Below, one piece after another: positions 1 to 7,712 of a DNA stretch of 64,000 nt. This stretch comes from Aquabacterium sp029268225 (GTDB lineage: Bacteria > Pseudomonadota > Gammaproteobacteria > Burkholderiales > Burkholderiaceae_C). Each line of letters begins with the position of its first letter. Within the stretch, counting starts at the first letter, position 1. The stretch spans positions 1 through 64,000 of the forward strand of contig NZ_JBBEYB010000010.1 of the NCBI RefSeq assembly GCF_037482285.1, in the 5' to 3' direction. The position numbers and the translations under genes were made by a program. The notes below the pieces were generated by a model. It had not been told where the DNA came from, did no database searches, and worked only from the letters and a program-made list of their open reading frames with translations.

Positions 1-243
1 ATTGTGAGCACAGCTGGCCTGGATGCGGTGCTGGTGGCAGTTGAATTGGCGCTGGAGAGCGCGCCACCGTCTGGCAAGGTCAGCGTCGAGCATGTGATCA
101 ATGTTCTGAGCAGGCTCAACCCTGCACCCACGCCTGAAGATGCACAGACCTGTTTGCAGGCGACAGTGGCCCCACTGGCCAACACGGCGCGCTACGACAG
201 CTTGCGCGGGCAAGGCGGCACGGAGGAGATCAACCATGCGTGA
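1..243 (+). CDS. istA: IS21 family transposase IstA, C-terminal fragment (cut by window start)
   Basis: This is the last 80 codons of the DDE transposase IstA; the frame is open to base 1, so the gene begins outside the window. The visible part resembles the non-catalytic IstA tail, including a stretch reading HVINVLSRLNP that is typical of the family just before its end. The catalytic DDE domain is not visible. Its stop codon overlaps the istB start (ATGCGTGA at 236-243), the usual translational coupling in IS21 elements. Identification depends on the short tail plus the istB neighbour. Confidence 0.75.
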   Translation: MVSTAGLDAVLVAVELALESAPPSGKVSVEHVINVLSRLNPAPTPEDAQTCLQATVAPLANTARYDSLRGQGGTEEINHA

Positions 244-1033
244 TATCGCTGCAGAGCTCAAACAACTGCGCCTGCACGGCATGGCGGGCGCATGGTTGGA
301 CCTGATCGAACAAGGGTCCAGTACGGGCTCAGAGGATGCACGGTGGTTGATTGAACACCTGCTGCAGGCCGAGGCCACAGACCGAGGCATGCGCTCGGTG
401 AGCCATCAGATGCATGCAGCCAAGTTCCCTGTGCATCGAGACCTGGCTGGGTTCGACTTCGCTGTGTCCCCCGTTGACAGCAAGCTGGTTCACACGCTGG
501 CAGAGACAGGCTTCACAGAAGTGGCGCACAACGTGGTGTTGGTGGGAGGGCCTGGCACCGGCAAGACCCACCTGGCCACAGCCATTGGCGTGTCCGGCAT
601 CACCAAGCATGGCAGGCGCGTGCGCTTTTACTCCACGGTGGATCTGGTCAACGCGCTGGAGCAAGAGAAGGCACAAGGCAAGGCCGGACGCATCGCGACG
701 AGCTTGTTGCGCCTGGACCTGGTGATCCTCGATGAGTTGGGCTACCTGCCGTTCAGCCAGGCAGGCGGTGCGCTGCTGTTCCACTTGCTCAGCCGGTTGT
801 ACGAGCACACCAGCGTGATGATCACGACGAATCTGGACTTCGCGGAATGGTCGCGTGTCTTTGGTGATGCCAAGATGACGACGGCGCTGCTGGACCGGCT
901 CACACACCACTGCCACATCCTGGAGACGGGCAACGAGTCACACCGATTCCTGCACAGTTCCAGCACGGCCAAGAGGCGCATCAAGGCACGAGAGCAGTCT
1001 CGGATGCAGGCTGCAGCAGAGGGCAAGGCCTGA
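236..1033 (+). CDS. istB: IS21 family helper ATPase IstB
   Basis: IstB is a DnaA/DnaC-like AAA+ ATPase that helps IstA capture and select target DNA. The protein has 265 residues, the normal family length. Residues 104-111 form Walker A (GGPGTGKT) and 162-170 contain Walker B (LVILDELGY); a sensor-like MITTN follows. A longer frame begins at 140, but the ATG at 236 is the IstB family start (MRDIAAELKQLRLHGM) and gives the typical 8-base overlap with the istA stop. No frameshift or missing motif is visible, so the helper is probably functional if the upstream part of the element is complete. Confidence 0.95.
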   Translation: MRDIAAELKQLRLHGMAGAWLDLIEQGSSTGSEDARWLIEHLLQAEATDRGMRSVSHQMHAAKFPVHRDLAGFDFAVSPVDSKLVHTLAETGFTEVAHNVVLVGGPGTGKTHLATAIGVSGITKHGRRVRFYSTVDLVNALEQEKAQGKAGRIATSLLRLDLVILDELGYLPFSQAGGALLFHLLSRLYEHTSVMITTNLDFAEWSRVFGDAKMTTALLDRLTHHCHILETGNESHRFLHSSSTAKRRIKAREQSRMQAAAEGKA

Positions 1034-1044
1034 AGCTCAAAGCG

Positions 1045-1075
1045 AAGGGGGAAGCCGCTGCGCGGCTTCCCCCTT
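1045..1075 (+). terminator. Perfect 14-bp hairpin after istB
   Basis: The arms AAGGGGGAAGCCGC (1045-1058) and GCGGCTTCCCCCTT (1062-1075) are exactly complementary around a 3-base loop. The hairpin begins 11 bases after the istB stop. Only TT follows it, so it is a stable terminator-like structure without a proper U-tract; it may also block outside transcription entering the element. Confidence 0.55.
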
Positions 1076-1167
1076 GATGTTCAACCAAGCCGGCCGGAAA
1101 ACTCAAAACCCAGGCCAGGCTCTACACTTATCCACAGCTGACCACCCTTTGGTCGGCTACCAGCCCT

Positions 1168-1209
1168 GGCTCAATATTGGATCGGCACGGTGGCTCAGAT
1201 TTGGATCGG
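1168..1209 (+). repeat. Subterminal direct repeats at the IS21 right end
   Basis: Two near-identical 18-bp units lie 24 bp apart: GGCTCAATATTGGATCGG at 1168-1185 and GGCTCAGATTTGGATCGG at 1192-1209. Repeats of this kind just inside the tips of IS21 elements are transposase-binding sites. The element tip follows at about 1219. Confidence 0.7.
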
Positions 1210-1219
1210 GGCGGACACA

Positions 1220-1606
1220 TTGAGCTCGGTGCTTGGGATTACGCCATGAGTCACCATGCGCCTCGACGTAGGCTGTGGCCGCTTGTTTAAACGTAGTCTC
1301 GCGAAGTTGTTGTGCGCGTAACTCGCTGGCAAGGTTTTTTCGTTTTGCGATGGGATCCACCCCTGTGCCCACTTCATCGCGTGCCTGCCGAGCTTTCTCT
1401 CTTGCTTGTGCCAACGTCACGTCGGGGTAGCCACCCAAACCCATGTGGCGTCGTTTTTCCCCAACCATGATGCGCAACACCCATGACCGTGCACTGGCCT
1501 CGTTTACGTAAAGGTAGAGCCCTGCGACACCGCCAACGGCGTGATGGCCTGGCTTGGTCAACCGACTGACCTCCAGCGCAGACAGATCCTTTGCCTTACG
1601 AACCAT
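1220..1606 (-). pseudogene. P4-type tyrosine recombinase (integrase), N-terminal remnant interrupted by IS21
   Basis: About 129 residues remain of an integrase that should be roughly 400 residues. What is left is the N-terminal arm-DNA-binding domain (DUF4102 type), with the typical GLYLYV, WVLRI, GLGGYPDVTLAQAR and GVDPIAKRK stretches. The frame continues about 20 codons into the IS end before stopping at 1157. The catalytic domain with the R-H-R-Y residues is absent, so it cannot recombine DNA. Integrases of this family insert islands at the 3' ends of tRNA genes, which fits the tRNA-like sequence at 1752-1776. The remainder of the gene may lie beyond the IS, to the left of the window. Confidence 0.85.
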
Positions 1607-1715
1607 AAAAGCCCTCTGATTTTTCCACCATCGTTTCTACCATCATGGGTGACATTGGTGTGCATGTCAATGCATGCGTTTGGACGCCTGCAAGAGTCAT
1701 CTCCTAGAGGGGAAG

Positions 1716-1744
1716 TTGCAATTTGGATAACTTAGGGGCATATC
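1716..1744 (+). promoter_or_regulatory. Candidate sigma70 promoter of the tRNA-like locus
   Basis: TTGCAA (1716-1721) and CATATC (1739-1744) are separated by exactly 17 bp. A start about 7-8 bases downstream would fall at 1751-1752, the first G of the acceptor-stem-like sequence. The boxes are imperfect, so this is inference from spacing and position. Confidence 0.35.
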
Positions 1745-1751
1745 GGATGAT

Positions 1752-1776
1752 GGAGAGGCAGACACCCTCTCCGCCA
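1752..1776 (+). pseudogene. tRNA-Ser-like remnant: acceptor stem only, with CCA
   Basis: GGAGAGG (1752-1758) pairs perfectly with CCTCTCC (1766-1772), followed by G and encoded CCA (1773-1776). This is the acceptor stem, discriminator base and CCA of many bacterial serine tRNAs, but only seven bases (CAGACAC) join the two strands in place of the tRNA body. A promoter-like sequence lies upstream and a terminator 4 bases downstream. It may be a tRNA reduced by deletion, an att site left by the adjacent integrase, or a small hairpin RNA. The 11-base 3' match alone is short, so chance is not excluded. Confidence 0.35.
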
Positions 1777-1780
1777 AAAC

Positions 1781-1813
1781 AAAGCCCAAGTGATTGATTC
1801 ACTTAGGCTTTTT
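1781..1813 (+). terminator. Rho-independent terminator downstream of the tRNA-like remnant
   Basis: AAAGCCCAAGTGA (1781-1793) pairs with TCACTTAGGCTTT (1799-1811) around a 5-base loop with one C-A mismatch, followed by T residues to 1813. The position directly after CCA is typical of tRNA terminators. It may also stop leftward transcription from the acyl-CoA dehydrogenase operon. Confidence 0.75.
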
Positions 1814-1825
1814 GGTTTTCAGGGG

Positions 1826-2956
1826 TCAAGCCAGGGCCCGCTGAATGAGGATCTTCTGCACATCGGATGTGCCTTCATAGATCTGGCAGACCCGCACATC
1901 GCGGTAGATGCGCTCAACGGGGAAGTCGCTCACATAGCCGTAGCCACCATGGATCTGGATGGCATCGCTGCAGACCCGTTCGGCCATTTCGCTGGCGAAG
2001 AGCTTGGCCATGGCAGCTTCTTTCAGGCAGGGCAGGCCGGCATCGCGCAGGGCAGCAGCGTGGTGGGTGAGGGCGCGTGCAGCCTCGATCTGCGTAGCCA
2101 TGTCGGCGAGCTTGAAACCCACGGCCTGGTGGTTGAAGAGGGCTTGGCCAAAGCTCTCGCGCTCTTTGGCGTAGCGCAGCGCGCACTCCATGGCGCTGCG
2201 TGCCATGCCGATGCTTTGGGCGGCTATCCCGATGCGGCCGCCCTCCAGCGCCGACAGGGCGATCTTGTAGCCTTCGCCTTCCGCGCCAATGAGGTGGTCA
2301 GCAGGAATGCGGCATTGATCGAAGTTGATCTGCGCCGTGTCGCTGCTGTGCTGCCCCAGCTTGTCTTCGAGTCGTGCGACGACGTAGCCGGGGGTCGACG
2401 TGGGCACCAGGAAGGCGCTCATGCCACGCTTTCCCGCCGCTTTGTCGGTCACCGCGATCACGATGGCCACGTCCGCCTGCTGACCACTTGTGATGAACTG
2501 TTTGACGCCGTTGAGGACATAGTGATCACCATCGCGTGTGGCGGTGGTGCGCAAGGCCGCGGCGTCGGAGCCGGTGTGGGGCTCGGTCAGGCAGAAGGCG
2601 CCCAGCATGTCGCCCGCGGCCAGGGGGCGCAGCCATCGCGCTTGCTGTGTGGCGTTGCCGTAGTTCAGCAAGATGGCGTTGACCGGGCAGTTGGTCACGC
2701 TGATGGTGGTGCTGACACCCCCATCGCCCGCGGCGATTTCTTCCAGCACCAGGGCCAGCATCTGGTAGTTCAGGCCCGCACCGCCCAACTCTTCCGGCAC
2801 GCAGATGCCGTAGCAGCCCAACTGGGCCAGGCCTCGGTGCACTTCTTTGGGAAAGGTACGGGACTTGTCCCACGCCGGCGCGTGCGGCCAGATCTGTTCT
2901 TGCACGAACGCGCGGATGGCGTCGCGCACCATGGTTTGGTCGTGGGTGAGGATCAT
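1826..2956 (-). CDS. Acyl-CoA dehydrogenase
   Basis: This FAD flavoprotein oxidises acyl-CoA to trans-2-enoyl-CoA, the first step of beta-oxidation, passing electrons to ETF. The 376-residue protein has the usual three parts: N-terminal helices (about 1-115), a beta domain with the flavin-contacting FCLTEPHTGSD motif (121-131), and a C-terminal helical domain. The catalytic base is probably Glu361 in IYEGTSDVQ, the position used by short/medium/branched-chain enzymes. The ATG at 2956 is chosen because upstream residues do not match the family. It is the last gene of a leftward operon, 16 bases after the thiolase stop. Chain-length preference cannot be read from sequence. Confidence 0.93.
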   Translation of the reverse strand: MILTHDQTMVRDAIRAFVQEQIWPHAPAWDKSRTFPKEVHRGLAQLGCYGICVPEELGGAGLNYQMLALVLEEIAAGDGGVSTTISVTNCPVNAILLNYGNATQQARWLRPLAAGDMLGAFCLTEPHTGSDAAALRTTATRDGDHYVLNGVKQFITSGQQADVAIVIAVTDKAAGKRGMSAFLVPTSTPGYVVARLEDKLGQHSSDTAQINFDQCRIPADHLIGAEGEGYKIALSALEGGRIGIAAQSIGMARSAMECALRYAKERESFGQALFNHQAVGFKLADMATQIEAARALTHHAAALRDAGLPCLKEAAMAKLFASEMAERVCSDAIQIHGGYGYVSDFPVERIYRDVRVCQIYEGTSDVQKILIQRALA

Positions 2957-2972
2957 GGGGGCTCCGCGGGTG

Positions 2973-4157
2973 TCAGAGCATCTCGATGGCCATGGCGGTG
3001 GCTTCGCCGCCACCGATGCACAGGGTGGCCAGGCCTTTGCGCAGCCCACGTGCGCGCAGCGCGTGCATCAGTGTCACCAGGATGCGAGCGCCCGATGCAC
3101 CAATGGGGTGACCCAGCGCGCAGGCACCGCCGTTCACGTTGACGATGTCGTGGCTGACCTGCAGTTCGTGCATCAAGGCCATGGGCACCACGGCGAAGGC
3201 CTCGTTCACCTCCCACAGGTCTACATCCTGCACAGACCAGCCCGCACGAGCGAGCGCCTTTTGGGTGGCGCCGATCGGGGCTGTGGCAAACCAGCTGGGC
3301 TCGTGGGCGAACACGGCATGGCTCACGATGCGAGCCAGCGGACTCAAGCCCCGCTCGGCAGCGCTGGAAGCGCGCATGAGCACCAGGGCTGCGGCACCGT
3401 CGCTGATGCTGGAGCTGCTGGCGGCGGTGATGGTGCCGTCTTTCTTGAACGCGGGCTTGAGGGTGGGGATCTTGTCGAGCTTGACCTTGCCCGGGGCTTC
3501 GTCGGTGCGGATGACGGCCTCGCCTTTGCGGCTGGCAACGGTGACCGGCGTGATCTCGGCGTCGAAGGCACCCGAGGTGGTGGCCGCAACCGCACGTTGC
3601 GCACTGGTGGTTGCAAAGTGGTCTTGCTGTTCTCGGGTGAACTGGTACTTGGCCGCGCAGTCTTCACCAAACGTGCCCATGGAGCGCCCAGGTTCGTAGG
3701 CGTCTTCCAGGCCGTCGAGCATCATGTGGTCGAAGATGCGGTCATGACCAATGCGGTAGCCACTGCGTGCCTTGGGCAGCAAGTAGGGGGCATTGGTCAT
3801 GCTCTCCATGCCGCCAGCGACGATGACATCGGCGCTGCCCGCGGCCAGCATGTCATGGGCAAACATGACGGCGCGCATGCCGGAGCCGCACATTTTGCTG
3901 AGGGTGACCGCGCCGGTGCAGATGGGCAGGCCACCTTTGAAGGCAGCCTGGCGGGCTGGAGCCTGGCCTTGGCCAGCCATCAGGCAATTGCCCATGAGGA
4001 CTTCGTCCACCTGGCTGGGCGGCAGCCCGGCGCGTTCAACCGCTGCGCGGATGGCCGCGCCACCGAGGTCGTGGGCAGCAAGGGGGGCGAAGTCGCCCTG
4101 GAAGCTGCCCATGGGCGTGCGGGCAGCGGAGACGATGACGATGGGGTCCGTGGACAT
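2973..4157 (-). CDS. Acetyl-CoA C-acyltransferase (thiolase)
   Basis: Thiolase either cleaves 3-ketoacyl-CoA with CoA (degradation) or condenses two acetyl-CoA. The 394-residue length is standard. Cys90 in SKMCGSGM is the nucleophile that carries the acyl group; the GHPIGASGAR motif supplies the catalytic His, and CIGGGEA near the C-terminus the second Cys. ATG 4157 is preferred over an upstream TTG at 4172. Lying between a dehydrogenase and an SDR, it most likely works as the degradative thiolase of a small beta-oxidation operon, although a biosynthetic acetoacetyl-CoA role (for PHB) cannot be excluded. Confidence 0.93.
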   Translation of the reverse strand: MSTDPIVIVSAARTPMGSFQGDFAPLAAHDLGGAAIRAAVERAGLPPSQVDEVLMGNCLMAGQGQAPARQAAFKGGLPICTGAVTLSKMCGSGMRAVMFAHDMLAAGSADVIVAGGMESMTNAPYLLPKARSGYRIGHDRIFDHMMLDGLEDAYEPGRSMGTFGEDCAAKYQFTREQQDHFATTSAQRAVAATTSGAFDAEITPVTVASRKGEAVIRTDEAPGKVKLDKIPTLKPAFKKDGTITAASSSSISDGAAALVLMRASSAAERGLSPLARIVSHAVFAHEPSWFATAPIGATQKALARAGWSVQDVDLWEVNEAFAVVPMALMHELQVSHDIVNVNGGACALGHPIGASGARILVTLMHALRARGLRKGLATLCIGGGEATAMAIEML

Positions 4158-4233
4158 GGCGGTTCGCTTCAAGAAATGATGGATGGGGACGGATGAGCCA
4201 TGCCGGCGCAGATGCCAACACGGAGGCGTCTCA

Positions 4234-4998
4234 TCACTTGGGGGCCATGCGGATGGCGCCGTCGAGGCGGATGACCTCGCCGTTGAGGTAGCCGTTGTTC
4301 ACGATGTGCCCCACCAGTGCGGCGAACTCGGCGGGCTTGCCCAGGCGGGCAGGGAAGGGCACCATCTGGCCCAGCGAGTGCTGCACTTCTGGCGGCAGGC
4401 CCAGCAGCATGGGCGTTTCCATGATGCCCGGGGCAATGGTCACGACGCGCACGCCGATGCGGCTCAGTTCGCGCGCCAGTGGCAGGGTCATGGCCACGAT
4501 GCCGCCTTTGGAGGCGGCGTAGGCGGCTTGCCCGATCTGGCCGTCGAACGCGGCCACGGACGCCGTGTTGACGATGACACCCCGTTCGCCGTTGGCATCG
4601 GGTTCGGTGCGCGCCATGATGTCGGCGGCCAGTCGGATCATGTTGAAGCTGCCCACCAGGTTGATCTGGAGGGTGCGGGAGAAGGAGGCCAGCTTGTGCA
4701 CCCCGTCGCGCCCCAGCACTTTCTCGGCGGTGGCGATGCCGGCGCAGTTCACCAAGCCTCGGAGGGTGCCCAGGCGTGTGGCTTCGGCGAAGGCGAGGCT
4801 GGCGCTGTCTTCGTCGCTGACATCGGTTTGCACGAAGCGGGCCTGGCTGCCCAGTTCCGCCGCCATGGCTTCACCCGCTTGCGCATTGAGGTCGGCGAGC
4901 ACCACCTTGGCGCCCTGTTCGACCAGGTGCCGCGCAGTGGCCGCTCCCAGGCCGGAGCCTCCGCCGGTCACCACAAAGACGCTGTCTCGAATTTCCAT
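4234..4998 (-). CDS. SDR-family 3-hydroxyacyl-CoA dehydrogenase-like oxidoreductase
   Basis: The 254-residue protein is a classical short-chain dehydrogenase: TGGGSGLG (11-18) binds the dinucleotide, Asp36 at the end of strand 2 favours NAD, NCAG lies at 84-87, and Ser147, Tyr160 and Lys164 form the active site. It resembles type-2 (HSD17B10-like) 3-hydroxyacyl-CoA dehydrogenases, which fits its place upstream of the thiolase and acyl-CoA dehydrogenase. It is the first gene of the leftward operon and faces the divergent AraC-type regulator across about 167 bp. No enoyl-CoA hydratase is encoded here, so that step must come from elsewhere. Confidence 0.88.
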   Translation of the reverse strand: MEIRDSVFVVTGGGSGLGAATARHLVEQGAKVVLADLNAQAGEAMAAELGSQARFVQTDVSDEDSASLAFAEATRLGTLRGLVNCAGIATAEKVLGRDGVHKLASFSRTLQINLVGSFNMIRLAADIMARTEPDANGERGVIVNTASVAAFDGQIGQAAYAASKGGIVAMTLPLARELSRIGVRVVTIAPGIMETPMLLGLPPEVQHSLGQMVPFPARLGKPAEFAALVGHIVNNGYLNGEVIRLDGAIRMAPK

Positions 4999-5165
4999 GT
5001 GTCATGCTCCTGAGGAATGGGGTGGCACCACGCTCGGGCAGACGCCTGCCATCGTTGATGGGTGCCTGGATCTCCCGGCAATCTAGCGTCTTGGGGCGTA
5101 TCTGGGAATGTCGCTTGCGCTCAATTGGGGTGAGCGAACGGGTCACTGCCTCTAAACTTCTGTGG

Positions 5166-6215
5166 ATGCATCCCCGTCAGATGGAAAAAGGCAGTGTCTC
5201 GATCGGCTTTGTGGCAGAGGCGATGGCCTGTATCCGTCTGAGGGGGCTGGATCCGGAGGGGGTGTTGCGCCAGGCGGGCATTGCCCCCGATCTGCTGAAC
5301 GCGCCCCATGCGCGCGTGTCGTCCCGCCAGTTTGGGGTGCTGTGGCACGCCATTGCCCAGGCCATCGATGACGAGTTTTTTGGCATGGACCGCCACCCGA
5401 TGAAGGTGGGCAGTTTCACCCTGCTGTGCCATGCCGTGATCCAGAGTGACACGCTGGAGCGTGCGCTGTTGCGGGCCCTGCGTTTTTTGCGTCTGGTTCT
5501 GGACGAGTTGTCTGGCGAGTTGGTGTGTGAAGGCGAGGTGGCGCACATCGTGCTTCACGACCGACGCATGGACAGCGATCGGCCACAGGCCCTGTCGGCG
5601 CAGCCGCGTCGTGCCTTTGCGCACGGGACCTTCATGGTCATCCTGCATGGGCTGGCTTGTTGGCTGGTGGGGCGACGGATCCCGGTGATGGGGGCCTCGT
5701 TCTGTGATGACGCACCACCTTACGCGGACGAGTGGCGGGTGTTGTTTTGCCAGAATCTGCAGTTCCGGCAAGCGCGCAGCTGCATCAGCTTTCCGGCGAC
5801 ATACCTGGCGCTGGCCAACATCCAGAACGAGCGCTCCATGAAGGCCTTTCTGCGAGACGCGCCCGCCAACTTTCTGGTCAAGTACAAAAACAGTGCAGGT
5901 TTGGCGGCGCAGATTCGACGTCGTTTGCGGGCCTGGCCGCCAGCCTCTTGGCCTGATTTTGACGAGATGGCCAGGCAGCTGCACGCGTCTTCGGCCACGC
6001 TGCGTCGTCGGCTGAGCGAGGAGGGCACGTCGTATCGGGCGATTTGTGATGAGTTGCGGCGCGATCTGGCCATTTCCTTGTTGGGTGACACGCGGCGCAG
6101 CCTGGTGGACATCGCGGGCGAGTTGGGCTTTGCCGAGGCCAGTGCCTTTCATCGCGCGTTCAAGCGTTGGACCGGCGCTCGCCCGAGCGAGTATCGGCAC
6201 CCACGCGAAGGGTGA
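5166..6215 (+). CDS. AraC-family transcriptional regulator with arabinose-binding-like N-terminal domain
   Basis: The protein has about 349 residues. The N-terminal two thirds match the ligand-sensing domain of OruR/ArgR-type AraC regulators (SIGFVAEAMACIRLRGLDP at the start), and the last 100 residues form the double helix-turn-helix, with LVDIAGELGFAEASAFHRAF and the RWTGARPSEYR end typical of AraC. The frame is open from 5004, but residues upstream of 5166 look non-coding; ATG 5181 is an alternative start. It is divergent from the acyl-CoA operon and is probably its regulator, sensing an acyl-CoA or related acid; that is inference from position. Confidence 0.88.
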   Translation: MHPRQMEKGSVSIGFVAEAMACIRLRGLDPEGVLRQAGIAPDLLNAPHARVSSRQFGVLWHAIAQAIDDEFFGMDRHPMKVGSFTLLCHAVIQSDTLERALLRALRFLRLVLDELSGELVCEGEVAHIVLHDRRMDSDRPQALSAQPRRAFAHGTFMVILHGLACWLVGRRIPVMGASFCDDAPPYADEWRVLFCQNLQFRQARSCISFPATYLALANIQNERSMKAFLRDAPANFLVKYKNSAGLAAQIRRRLRAWPPASWPDFDEMARQLHASSATLRRRLSEEGTSYRAICDELRRDLAISLLGDTRRSLVDIAGELGFAEASAFHRAFKRWTGARPSEYRHPREG

Positions 6216-6315
6216 TGGGCGCGGATCGGAGTCCCCGCTTCCGCGGTCTGGCTTGTGTCAGCAAATTGCGTGGCGGGCGTGCGATTCGGGCTCGCAGAAT
6301 GGCACAGTAGAGGCC

Positions 6316-7707
6316 ATGAACATCATCATTTTGGGTGCTGGCCGCGTGGGCGAGAGTGTGGCTGAGAGCCTGGTCTCGGAGCAGAACGACATCACGGTGA
6401 TCGACCAGGATCCTGTGCGCTTGCGCGTCCTGGAAGAGCGTCTGGACCTGCGCGGCGTGGTGGGCAACGGCATCCAGCCCTCGGTGCTGCGCGAGGCCGG
6501 TGCGCAGGACGCCGACATGGTCATTGGCTGCGCCACCTCCGATGAGTCCAACCTGGTGTTCTGCAAGGTGGCACACAGCGTCTTTCAGGTGCCGACAACC
6601 ATCGCGCGGCTGCGTTCCCCCGAGTTCAGTGAGGGCGACGCCTTGCTGTCCAAGTCGGGCTTTGCGGTCGACGAGGTGATTTGTCCGGAAGACTCCGTCA
6701 CGCATTACATCAACAAACTGCTGGAGTACCCCGAAGCCTTGCACGTGCTGGAGTTTGCGGGCGGTCGGGTTTGCCTGATCGGGGTGAAGGCCGTGGCAGG
6801 CAGTGCCTTGGCCGGGCGCACACTGGCCGATTTCAAGCAACTGTTCCCAACGTTCGAGATGCGGGTGGTGGCGCTCTACCGGCAGGACGTGGGTTTGGAG
6901 CCCAGTCGTGACACCGTGGTGATGCCGGGTGACGAGGTGTTCGTGCTGGCCGCCAAGGAACACATTCGCCAAGTGCTGAGGGCCATCCACAATATGGATG
7001 CCCCCATGCAACGTGTCATGATCGGCGGTTGCGGCAAGGTGGGTTTGCGCCTGGCCCGCAGCCTGGTCGGTCAGTACCAGGTCAAGCTCATCGAGCAGAG
7101 GCTGCCGCGCTGCGAGTACCTGGCCAGCCAGTTGCCATCCGATGTCCTGGTGCTCCACGGTGACACGGTGGACGAAGACCTGCTGGAGGAAGAGGGCGTC
7201 GCCGACATGGACATGTTCCTGGCTCTGACCGATGACGACGAGGACAACATCATGGCAGCGATGCTGGCCAAACGCCTGGGCGCTCGTCGGGTGATGGCCT
7301 TGATCAATCGTCGCTCCTACGCTGACATGCTCAATGGCGGCATGATCGACATCGCGGTGTCGCCGGCGCAGACGGTGATCGGGGAGTTGCTGACCCACAT
7401 CCGCCGCGGTGACGTGGTGGGGGTGCACAGTTTGCGTCGGGGGGCCGCGGAGGCACTGGAGGGCGTGGCGCGGGGGGATGTGAAAACGTCCAGGCTGGTG
7501 GGTCGACGCATCGAAGAGATCCATCTGCCCACAGGTGCGCGGTTCGGGGCCATCGTGCGGGGAGAGGGGCGGCAGTCTCAGGTGTTGATGCCGCATCACG
7601 ACACGCTCATCGAGTCCGATGACCACATCATCATTTTCATTCCACACAAGCGTCTGGTGCGTGCGGTAGAGAAACTCTTCCAGGTGGGGGCGACCTTCTT
7701 CGGGTGA
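6316..7707 (+). CDS. trkA: Trk system potassium uptake protein TrkA
   Basis: TrkA is the cytoplasmic NAD(H)/ATP-binding regulatory subunit of the Trk potassium transporter. The 463 residues contain two RCK units, each a Rossmann domain plus a TrkA_C domain: GAGRVG at 7-12 in the first and GGCGKVG at 237-243 in the second. This duplicated form is the full-length proteobacterial type. The ATG at 6316 follows an AGAGG ribosome-binding site. The stop overlaps or abuts trkH, so the two subunits are co-expressed. Confidence 0.96.
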   Translation: MNIIILGAGRVGESVAESLVSEQNDITVIDQDPVRLRVLEERLDLRGVVGNGIQPSVLREAGAQDADMVIGCATSDESNLVFCKVAHSVFQVPTTIARLRSPEFSEGDALLSKSGFAVDEVICPEDSVTHYINKLLEYPEALHVLEFAGGRVCLIGVKAVAGSALAGRTLADFKQLFPTFEMRVVALYRQDVGLEPSRDTVVMPGDEVFVLAAKEHIRQVLRAIHNMDAPMQRVMIGGCGKVGLRLARSLVGQYQVKLIEQRLPRCEYLASQLPSDVLVLHGDTVDEDLLEEEGVADMDMFLALTDDDEDNIMAAMLAKRLGARRVMALINRRSYADMLNGGMIDIAVSPAQTVIGELLTHIRRGDVVGVHSLRRGAAEALEGVARGDVKTSRLVGRRIEEIHLPTGARFGAIVRGEGRQSQVLMPHHDTLIESDDHIIIFIPHKRLVRAVEKLFQVGATFFG

Positions 7708-7712
7708 ACGTC

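Larger units (their letters stand above)
1..1219 (+). mobile_element. IS21-family insertion sequence, right part (left end outside window)
   Basis: The segment carries the two overlapping genes typical of IS21 (istA then istB) and ends in a terminal sequence with internal repeats. The right end is placed at about 1219, where the sequence reads GCGGACACA and the coding frame of an interrupted integrase resumes on the other strand. IS21 ends usually finish in CA, and transposase-binding repeats lie just inside. The left end is not present, so target-site duplication and total length cannot be judged. The IS genes look intact in the visible part. Confidence 0.85.

Noticed and set aside
1790..3142. 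450-codon open frame on the plus strand across the acyl-CoA dehydrogenase gene
   Set aside because: The minus-strand gene has all the enzyme motifs; the plus-strand product is low-complexity and unrecognisable.
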